Below, in pieces: positions 4,052-9,759 of a DNA stretch of 9,759 nucleotides. The position numbers and the translations under genes were made by a program. The first letter of the stretch is position 1; the number at the start of each line of letters is the position of its first letter. Origin of the DNA: Alphaproteobacteria bacterium (GTDB lineage: Bacteria; Pseudomonadota; Alphaproteobacteria; GCA-2731375); the NCBI GenBank assembly GCA_028281075.1, contig JANQKO010000506.1, forward strand, positions 1-9,759. The letters run 5' to 3'. Under the pieces are notes generated by a model that worked only from the letters and a program-made list of their open reading frames with translations, did no database searches and was not told the origin of the DNA.

Positions 4052-5826
4052 CCACGCTGACACCGGTCGTCGTCGAGGAGACGTTCGGCGACGCCGGCGA
4101 CGACTTCGCGACCTTCGCGCTGTGGGAGGCGGCGCTGCCGGCCGACCTGACGGTCGAGGTCTCGGGCCAGACCTGCGAGGCGATGGCGGCCGACAGCGGT
4201 CATATCGTCCTGCATGACACGGCGGTCGCGACGGATGATTTCTACACCGGCCTGGTTGTTGAGTGGTCGGGCGAACAACGACGGATCACCGACTATGTCG
4301 GGTCGACGAAGACCTGCACCATCGGCGCGCTGAACGGCGGCGCCGCGACGTTCAGCGGCACGCCGCAGGCGAACGACGCCTTCACGGTCTACCCGGTGGT
4401 GATGAAGGGGCTGGCGCACGCGCACGACGTCAACGCGCTGATGACCATCGCCGGCCAGACGACGGATGCCGACGCCCATGTCTGGCTGGCCGCGAAGGCG
4501 GGCGCGAGCTGGCGGGATACGGCGACGCCGGCCACCGAAGAGATCGACCGTGACGGGACGACGTTCCGCAACACGCACAATCCGGGTTCGACGAACCAGA
4601 ATTTGCTGCTGGTCAACACGCCGTACACCGTGGTCGAGGGCCTGCAACTCTGGAGTTCCGGCGGCCAGACCCGCGTGACGCAACTGAACCTCGCCGGCGC
4701 GAATACGGTCTTCCGTGACGGCCAGGTCCGAGATTCGACGGGCAATCTGCAGCGCCGGAACCTATTCACGTTGTCGGGCGCCGGCGCGACGATGGTCAAC
4801 AGCGCGTTGTGGTGGAATTCGGGCCAGTCCTTCGGTCAATGGTCGCGGGTCTGTCAGTTTCAGGGCGGCGCGAAGATGGTCAATTGCGGTTTCTACCGCC
4901 CGACCGTCCTGGGGACATCGGCCCAGGCGATCGTCCGGCGCGACGGGGATTGCGAATTTCGGTCGACCGCGTTCTACGGCAATTGGGGCAGCTTTCAGAC
5001 CAGCTCGACGGGCGCGATCACGATCGATCACTGCGCGACCAATCTGGCATCGTTCGGCACCATCAGCGCCGGCGCCAACAACATCACGTCGGGCAGCAAC
5101 ACGGGTGATCTGGAAGACATCGCGACCGACGCCGGCGACGGCCGGGCCAAGGCCGGCGGGAACCTGGAAAGCGCGGGCGCGGTCGAGACCGATACCGACT
5201 ATGGCGCCGGCCGGGTCGACGTGTTCGGCAACGCGCGGCATGCGACCGCGCCGACCATCGGGCCGTTCGAGCTGCCGGCGGCCGGCGGCGGCGAGACCGT
5301 CGCCATCGGCGTCGGCCGTGACGCCTGGGGCGGCCAGGCCGTCGTCGTCAACGCGCGGGAGAACCTCGTGGTCGGCGCCGGCATCGATGCCTGGGCCGGC
5401 ACGGCGCTCGTCATCAACGAGAAGACGGTCGTGCCGGTGCCGGCGGGCGTCGACCTGGGGGACGGCAAGGGCGTCACGGTCCGGGCCGACGAGGCCGTGG
5501 CGGTCGATGTCGGCCGGGACACTTGGACGGGCATGCCGCTGACGGTCCGGAGCGCCGAGGCGATCGGCGTCGGCCGGGTGTCGTGGCAGGGCACGCCGCT
5601 GATCGTCAACGCGCGCGAGGCCGTGGCGATCGGCGCGGGCATCGATGCCTGGGCGGGCACGGCGCTGACGGTGACCGGCGGCGAGGTGGTGACGATCGGC
5701 GTGGGCCGCGTGCCCTGGCGCGGCACCGGGCTGCGCCTGCCCGGCAACACGGTCTATGCCGGCCTGCACGCGCTGACCGACGTGGTGCCCGGCAACAAGG
5801 AGGACCTGCGCGATGGCCGCCTCTGA
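4048..5826 (+). CDS. Predicted beta-helix virion fibre/appendage protein with C-terminal repeat array
   Basis: I chose ATG 4048 because it forms an ATGA overlap with the stop before it and has GAAGG (4036-4040) seven bases upstream; the frame is open further 5', but that part is a shadow of the previous gene. The protein has 592 residues. Residues about 56-115 hold a motif common in phage structural proteins (DTAVATDDFYTGLVVEW, then RRITDYVGSTKTCTI). Residues about 185-365 are short glycine- and asparagine-rich strands typical of a right-handed parallel beta-helix (LAGANTVFRDG, FQGGAKMVNCGF, SSTGAITIDHCA). Residues 389-408 contain RVDVFGNARHATAPTIGPFE, resembling the 'DiDGnpRp...iGAfE' closing motif of many beta-helix proteins. 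Residues 416-567 are about seven repeats of 20-22 residues. No signal peptide is present, as expected for a virion protein. A receptor-binding or polysaccharide-contacting fibre is likely; no catalytic triad could be identified. Confidence 0.72.
   Translation: MTTLTPVVVEETFGDAGDDFATFALWEAALPADLTVEVSGQTCEAMAADSGHIVLHDTAVATDDFYTGLVVEWSGEQRRITDYVGSTKTCTIGALNGGAATFSGTPQANDAFTVYPVVMKGLAHAHDVNALMTIAGQTTDADAHVWLAAKAGASWRDTATPATEEIDRDGTTFRNTHNPGSTNQNLLLVNTPYTVVEGLQLWSSGGQTRVTQLNLAGANTVFRDGQVRDSTGNLQRRNLFTLSGAGATMVNSALWWNSGQSFGQWSRVCQFQGGAKMVNCGFYRPTVLGTSAQAIVRRDGDCEFRSTAFYGNWGSFQTSSTGAITIDHCATNLASFGTISAGANNITSGSNTGDLEDIATDAGDGRAKAGGNLESAGAVETDTDYGAGRVDVFGNARHATAPTIGPFELPAAGGGETVAIGVGRDAWGGQAVVVNARENLVVGAGIDAWAGTALVINEKTVVPVPAGVDLGDGKGVTVRADEAVAVDVGRDTWTGMPLTVRSAEAIGVGRVSWQGTPLIVNAREAVAIGAGIDAWAGTALTVTGGEVVTIGVGRVPWRGTGLRLPGNTVYAGLHALTDVVPGNKEDLRDGRL
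5293..5748 (+). repeat. Seven-unit protein-level tandem repeat in the fibre gene (about 66 nt per unit)
   Basis: Residues 416-567 of the fibre protein can be written as seven units close to EAVAIGVGRDAWxGTALxVN. The conserved points are G-x-G followed five or so residues later by W-x-G and then a small-hydrophobic strand. Unit 3 is divergent (PAGVDLGDGKGVTVRAD, lacking the Trp) and units 4-5 are slightly short. Units 2 and 6 share GAGIDAWAGTAL. At DNA level, 5347-5408 and 5605-5666 match at 53 of 62 bases, with 28 of 29 in the final part. Regular valine/glycine strands suggest a beta-solenoid or a stack of hairpins extending the fibre. Confidence 0.72.
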
Positions 5827-6394
5827 AGTCGATATCTGCAACCTGGCGCTGACGCTGCTGCGCGAGCAGCCGATCACCAGCCTGACCGACGACGCGTCGG
5901 AGGCGGCGCAGCTCTGCGACCGGCTCTATGCCGACGCGCGGGACTGGGTGCTGCGGGCGCATCCCTGGAACTTCGCCATGGCCCGGCGCACGCTGGCCAG
6001 GGTCTCGCCGGGGCCGGACTTCGGCTATGCCAACGCCTTCGCGCTACCGGCCGAGCCGTTCTGCCTGCGGGTGATCACGGTGAACGACCCGGCTGTCCAT
6101 ACCCGCTACCGGATCGAGGGCCGGCAACTGCTGACCGACGATGGCGGCGTCAACCTGGTCTATGTCGCCCGCGTGACCGACGTGACCACCTATGACGCAG
6201 GCTTCGTGCAGGCGCTGGCGGCCTATCTGGCGGCGCAGCTCGCCTATCCGCTGACCGCGAACCGGAGCCTGGCGGCCGAGCGGCTGGACATCTTCGGCGA
6301 CGCCATGCGCCGGGCCAAGGCCATCGACGGCATCGAGGACGTGCGGGACGCGACCGTGGTCTCGCCGTTCATCGCCGAGCACCTGCGGGGCTGA
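5813..6394 (+). CDS. Tail tubular protein A (T7 gp11-like)
   Basis: The 193-residue product is the expected size for the T7 gp11-like family, which forms the ring between portal and nozzle in short-tailed phages. Visible family features are VDICNLALTLLREQPITSLTD at the N-terminus (residues 6-26), RDWVLRAHPWNFAMARR (43-59), a YANAFALPAEPFCLRVI segment (72-88), VNLVYVARVTD (113-123), and a helical C-terminus starting FVQALAAYLAAQLAYPLTAN (131-150) and including LDIFGDAMRRAKAID (158-172). The start ATG at 5813 has AAGGAGG at 5797-5803, and the gene overlaps the end of the fibre gene by 14 bases, showing tight packing. It is followed three bases later by the nozzle gene, the usual order. The call is strong, based on family motifs from memory plus gene order. 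Confidence 0.88.
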   Translation: MAASEVDICNLALTLLREQPITSLTDDASEAAQLCDRLYADARDWVLRAHPWNFAMARRTLARVSPGPDFGYANAFALPAEPFCLRVITVNDPAVHTRYRIEGRQLLTDDGGVNLVYVARVTDVTTYDAGFVQALAAYLAAQLAYPLTANRSLAAERLDIFGDAMRRAKAIDGIEDVRDATVVSPFIAEHLRG

Positions 6395-6397
6395 TCG

Positions 6398-8170
6398 ATG
6401 CCGCGCGCGCACCCGATCCAGAACCAGTTCACGGCCGGCGAGGTCAGCCCGAAGATGTATGCCCGCATCGACCTGGACCAGTACCGCCAGGGCGCGCGGC
6501 GGCTGGCGAACATGCTGCCGCTGCCGCATGGCGGGCTGGAGCGCCGGGCCGGCACGCGGTTCGTGGCGGAGGTGAAGGATTCCACGCACAAGGTACGCCT
6601 GCTGCCGTTCGAGTTCGGCGTCGCCCAGGCCTATGTCATCGAGCTCGGCCATGACGGCGGCAGCGGCTATATGCGCTTCTTCCGCGACCAGGGCCAGATC
6701 CTGGACAGCGGCAGCCCGGTCGAGATCAGCTCGCCGCCGTGGGCGGAGGCCGAGCTGTTCGAGGTGATGTTCGCGCAGTCGGCGGATGTGATGTATTTCG
6801 CGCATCCCGGCCATGTGCCGAAGACGCTGACCCGTTCGAGCCACACGAGCTGGACGCTCGCCGACTTCGCCGCCGCCGTGGGGCAGAAGCCGGACCCCGA
6901 CTTCAACGCGGCCGACAACTATCCCGGCGCCGTGACGTTCTTCGCCCAGCGCCTGTGCTGGGCCGCCAGCAACGCCAACCCGCAGACCATCTGGCTGTCG
7001 GCGGTGGACGACTACACCAACCTGCTGGCCGGCACCAACCCGGACGACGCCTTCAAGGCCACGCCGGCGAGCCCGCGGGTCAACAACGGCCGCTGGCTGC
7101 TGGGCGCGGACGGCCTGTTCTTCGGCACCGCCGGCCGGGCCTGGCGGGTCGACACGGCCGAGCCGACGCCGGTGAACTTCCCGTTCACGCCGCTGGCCTC
7201 GACCGGCGTCGCCTATCGCCGGCCGATCGAGATCGACAACCGGGTGCTGTTCGTGTCGCGCTACGGCAAGCCGGCGAACGACGGGCGGCGGCTCTACGAA
7301 CTGCGTTTCGACGTCGACGAGGACGAGTACACACCCGACGACATCTCGATCATCTCCGAGCATCTGACCTGCGCCGGCATGGTCGACATGGCCTGGCAGG
7401 AGCAGCCGAACCGGGTGCTGTGGGCGGTCTGCGCCGACGGCCGGCTGGTCTCGGTGACCTATTACCCGCGCCAGCGGGTGATCGCCTGGGCGCCGCACCC
7501 GATCGGCGGCACCGACGCGGCGGTCGAGAGCGTGGCCGTGATCCCCGGCGCCAACGGCGACGAGGTCTGGCTGGTCGTCCGGCGCCGCGTCAACGGCGTG
7601 ACCAAACGCTATGTCGAGGTCATCGACCCGACGCCGGCGCCGAGCAACATCTATGTCGACAGCGCCATCGTCGGCGGCGTGGGCGGCGGCCCGGCGACGG
7701 ACACCTGGACCGGCCTCGACCATCTCGAGGGCGAGACGGTCAGCGTCCTGGCCGACGACGCGCCGGCCGGCGACTTCACGGTCAGCGGCGGGCGGATCGT
7801 GCTGCCGACGCCGGCCAGCGACGTGGTGATCGGCCTGGCCTGCCCGTGGACGGTCGAGCCGCTGAACCTGGAGGCGGGCGCGGCCGACGGCACGGCCCAG
7901 GGCCGCAAGAAATCGATCTCGCGCATCGTGCTGCGGCTGTTGCAGTCGGGCGGCGTCAACATGTCGGCCAAGGTCGGCGTCGCCGGCAAGGAGATCCCGT
8001 TCCGCGAGGTCGCTGATCTGATGGACCGGCCGGTGCCGCTGTTCAGCGGCGACATCACCGTGCGCGTGCCGTCGGGCTGGGACGAGGCCGGCCGGGTGAT
8101 CCTGGACGGCGCCGAGCCGCTGCCGGTTTCCCTTATCGCCATCATCCCCCGCGTCGAGACCAACGACTGA
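6398..8170 (+). CDS. Nozzle / tail tubular protein B-like protein
   Basis: This 590-residue protein should form the distal tube of the short tail. The N-terminus has the signature IQNQFTAGEVSPKMYARIDL (7-26), then QYRQGARRLANMLPLPHGGL (28-47) and RRAGTRFVAEV (49-59). KVRLLPFEFGVAQAYVIELG and the MRFFRDQGQI stretch follow, with FAQSADVMYFAHPGHVPKTL around 127-146. The arrangement 'FtaGElSP...gR.Dl..Y..G......f..lp.GG..RRpGt.fvae' is well known to me from phage proteins annotated as tail tubular protein B, nozzle or 'phage stabilization' protein. Later parts are beta-rich with repeated WxGLDHLEGETVSVLADDAP-like segments, consistent with beta-propeller and beta-sandwich domains of nozzle proteins. 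It is shorter than T7 gp12, in the range I recall for prophage homologues. The ATG at 6398 has only a weak GCGGGG ahead; coupling to the preceding gene probably helps. Confidence 0.85.
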   Translation: MPRAHPIQNQFTAGEVSPKMYARIDLDQYRQGARRLANMLPLPHGGLERRAGTRFVAEVKDSTHKVRLLPFEFGVAQAYVIELGHDGGSGYMRFFRDQGQILDSGSPVEISSPPWAEAELFEVMFAQSADVMYFAHPGHVPKTLTRSSHTSWTLADFAAAVGQKPDPDFNAADNYPGAVTFFAQRLCWAASNANPQTIWLSAVDDYTNLLAGTNPDDAFKATPASPRVNNGRWLLGADGLFFGTAGRAWRVDTAEPTPVNFPFTPLASTGVAYRRPIEIDNRVLFVSRYGKPANDGRRLYELRFDVDEDEYTPDDISIISEHLTCAGMVDMAWQEQPNRVLWAVCADGRLVSVTYYPRQRVIAWAPHPIGGTDAAVESVAVIPGANGDEVWLVVRRRVNGVTKRYVEVIDPTPAPSNIYVDSAIVGGVGGGPATDTWTGLDHLEGETVSVLADDAPAGDFTVSGGRIVLPTPASDVVIGLACPWTVEPLNLEAGAADGTAQGRKKSISRIVLRLLQSGGVNMSAKVGVAGKEIPFREVADLMDRPVPLFSGDITVRVPSGWDEAGRVILDGAEPLPVSLIAIIPRVETND

Positions 8171-8877
8171 TGAGCCTGTTCGGAGACGCGCTGGGCGTGA
8201 TCGGCGCCGGCGCCAAGCTGTTCGGCGGCTTTCTGGGCCGTAGTGGCGCCCGCGACCAGGCCCGGGCGCTCGAAGGCCAGGCCGCGCTGTCGCTGGAGTT
8301 GGGCGAGGAGACGGCCGCGGCCCAGCGCGAGCTGTCGGAGATCGAGGCCGGGCTGATCGAGCGCGCCGGCGACACGCAGCAGGAGATCGCCGCGTTCAAC
8401 GCCGCCGTGGCCGAGGAGAACGCGCGCTTCGAGGCGCTGTCCGGCCAGGTCGCCGAGGACCAGGCGCGGCGCGTCTGGGAGAACAATATCGGCCGGATGC
8501 GGGTCGGCTTCGCGGCGCAGGGGCGCGTGCTGACCGGCGACACGCCGAACGCGGTGATCGAGGAGGCGTTCGGCGAGATGGACAAGGACCTCCAGAACAT
8601 CCGCCTGTCGGCCGCCAACCGGGCGGCGCGCGAGCGCAACCAGGGCTCGCTGTTCACGCTGCAGGGCGTGCGCGCGGCCGAGCTCGCGGCCGAGCAGGCG
8701 AAGGGCACGCGCCGGGCCGGCGAGATCGAGGCGGAAGGCATCCGGCGCACGGCCGAGATCGACGCCGCGACGGGCCGGATCAGCGCCGATGCCGCGCGCA
8801 CCCGCGGCACCGCCTCGCTGCTGGGCGGCATCTCCGGCGCCGCCACAGACCTGTTCAACATCTTTGGTGACCGGTAG
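8170..8877 (+). CDS. Internal virion protein, T7 gp14-like
   Basis: The start overlaps the nozzle stop by one base (TGATG). The 235-residue protein has a glycine-rich hydrophobic N-terminus (residues 5-24, ALGVIGAGAKLFGGFLG), then a long alanine/glutamate helix (about 27-110, coiled-coil prone), a conserved-looking block RMRVGFAAQGRVLTGDTPNAVIEEAFGEMDKDLQNIRLSAANRA (113-156), a second helical stretch and a glycine-rich hydrophobic end (LLGGISGAATDLFNIFG). The block resembles 'ar.gasGv.l.gsSp..vl...a.....d...ir.n...' of proteins annotated as virion core or internal virion proteins in T7-like phages. In that group such proteins are packed in the head, ejected first, and form a pore in the outer membrane. 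Position right after the nozzle gene supports this. No enzyme motif is seen. Confidence 0.72.
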   Translation: MSLFGDALGVIGAGAKLFGGFLGRSGARDQARALEGQAALSLELGEETAAAQRELSEIEAGLIERAGDTQQEIAAFNAAVAEENARFEALSGQVAEDQARRVWENNIGRMRVGFAAQGRVLTGDTPNAVIEEAFGEMDKDLQNIRLSAANRAARERNQGSLFTLQGVRAAELAAEQAKGTRRAGEIEAEGIRRTAEIDAATGRISADAARTRGTASLLGGISGAATDLFNIFGDR

Positions 8878-8879
8878 CC

Positions 8880-9759
8880 ATGCCGCCCATCGACCGCCTG
8901 TTCTCGACCCGGCCGCTCAGCGGCGCGCCCGGCGTCTTCGACCCGGGCGGGCCCGGCTTCGCCGAGGGCGCGGCCGAGGCCACGCGCCAGATCCGCGGCG
9001 CCAGCCGCCGGGCGTTCGCGTCGCAGCGCGCCGCGCTCGACCGGCAGACGTCGGCGCTGGTGCAGCGCGGCGAGGCCGTGCGCGTGCTGGGCGACGCCGT
9101 TACCGGCGCCGGCCGCGACCTCGTCGATATCGGCGTCGCGCTGAACCGGCGCGAGACCGAAGCGGCGCGGGAGGACGCGTTCGCCACGGCGCGGACGAAC
9201 CTGCTCATCGCCGATGACGACGCGAAGCGGCTGGCGCGTCGGACCGGCCGGGCGGACGGCGGCGATTACGAGCCGCTCTACCTCGAAAACCTCGGCAAGG
9301 CGCTGCCGAAGATCCTGGAAGGCGCGGCCGACGATGCCGCGCTCGGCCGGGGTATCGAGAACATGATCGGCGAGGTCCGCACGCGCGGCCGGATCGAGAT
9401 GCGCACCGAGGCCGCGAGGGCGAGAGGCGCGCACCGGCTGGCGAAGCTGGAAGGGCGCATCGCCGACGTCGCCAACAAGGCGATCGGCCTCAAGGGCCTC
9501 GAGCAGCAGATCATCCTCCAGGCCGGGTTCGACGATATCGACGCGCAGCACGTCGTCGGCACCATCGACCTCGGCCAGCGCAACGCCAAGAAGGCGGCCC
9601 TGCGCGCCTTCGTGCGCGACGGCACGGTCGCGGTGGCCGCCGGCCGGGACCCGGCCGCCGCGGCCCGGCGGTTCCAGGCCGGCGGCTACGATCATCTGTT
9701 CGTCAACGAGGCCGAGAAGGTGGCGGCCGGCCGGACCATTTCGGCCGAGCTGGCGGCAC
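8880..9759 (+). CDS. Large ejection/internal virion-type protein (N-terminal 293 residues, open at right edge)
   Basis: ATG at 8880 is two bases after the previous stop, without a clear Shine-Dalgarno, so it may depend on coupling. The frame stays open to the last base (293 codons plus one base), so the gene is cut by the window end. The N-terminus carries a short glycine/proline-rich segment (LFSTRPLSGAPGVFDPGGPG, 7-26). From residue 27 on it is almost entirely helical and rich in alanine, arginine and glutamate, including ETEAAREDAFATARTNLL, YEPLYLENLGKALPKILEG and RGRIEMRTEAARARGAHRLA. I recall large phage ejection proteins with this composition and with repeated 'A..dp..A.......g.......' elements; the segment AAGRDPAAAARRFQAGG fits. 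Order after a gp14-like protein matches T7 gp15/gp16. Whether a lytic transglycosylase or other enzyme domain follows cannot be seen. Confidence 0.65.
   Translation, partial: MPPIDRLFSTRPLSGAPGVFDPGGPGFAEGAAEATRQIRGASRRAFASQRAALDRQTSALVQRGEAVRVLGDAVTGAGRDLVDIGVALNRRETEAAREDAFATARTNLLIADDDAKRLARRTGRADGGDYEPLYLENLGKALPKILEGAADDAALGRGIENMIGEVRTRGRIEMRTEAARARGAHRLAKLEGRIADVANKAIGLKGLEQQIILQAGFDDIDAQHVVGTIDLGQRNAKKAALRAFVRDGTVAVAAGRDPAAAARRFQAGGYDHLFVNEAEKVAAGRTISAELAA

Noticed and set aside
4048..5826. Depolymerase activity of the beta-helix protein
   Set aside because: The fold suggests possible polysaccharide binding or cleavage, but I could not identify a catalytic Asp/Glu arrangement from sequence alone, so no enzyme function is claimed.
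6044..7723. 559-codon open frame on the minus strand
   Set aside because: It lies opposite the tail tubular protein A and nozzle genes, which have clear family motifs. Its product is arginine/histidine/valine-rich without domain features, typical of antisense frames in GC-rich DNA.
8142..9695. 517-codon open frame on the minus strand
   Set aside because: It is antisense to the two internal virion protein genes, which have contiguous gene order and plausible helical products. Its product is low-complexity and has no good ribosome binding site.

Overview
The window is a G+C-rich (well over 60% by eye) stretch of the late structural module of a tailed phage or prophage. Every gene I can support is on the + strand. 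Genes are tightly packed with ATGA or TGATG overlaps, or gaps of a few bases, as in a single late transcription unit. The tail genes are of the short-tailed (podovirus, T7-like) type: a tail tubular protein A homologue, a nozzle/tail tubular protein B-like protein, then alanine-rich internal virion (ejection) proteins. High G+C, GC-ending codons and resemblance to phage proteins from alphaproteobacteria suggest a high-GC proteobacterial host, probably an alphaproteobacterium. That is inference: no host gene, integrase or attachment site is in view, so prophage versus free phage cannot be decided.

Layout. 1-444: C-terminal part of a scaffolding-like capsid assembly protein, entering from the left edge. 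441-617: a 58-residue companion protein. 618-768: a non-coding leader with a repeated 19-nt element and two bulged GC-rich hairpins. 769-1626: major capsid protein. 1639-2139: probable capsid accessory protein. 2140-2304: a non-coding gap with three exact-period 30-nt hairpin repeats whose stems covary, followed by a larger terminator-like stem-loop. 2305-4051: four small virion-associated or unknown proteins. 4048-5826: predicted beta-helix fibre/appendage protein with a C-terminal array of about seven 20-22-residue repeats. 5813-6394: tail tubular protein A. 6398-8170: nozzle protein. 8170-8877: T7 gp14-like internal virion protein. 8880-9759: start of a large ejection-type protein running off the right edge.

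Working together: the scaffold and capsid protein build the procapsid, and the 1639-2139 product probably decorates it. The two tail tubular proteins form the short tail below a portal that must lie upstream of the window. The beta-helix protein probably contacts the cell surface, and the last two proteins would be packaged in the head and ejected into the host. The least explained parts are the two structured non-coding gaps that bracket the capsid pair, the fibre repeat array, and the unknown proteins at 2610-3146 and 3578-4051. I saw no RNA genes, CRISPR array, insertion sequence, toxin-antitoxin pair or defence gene.
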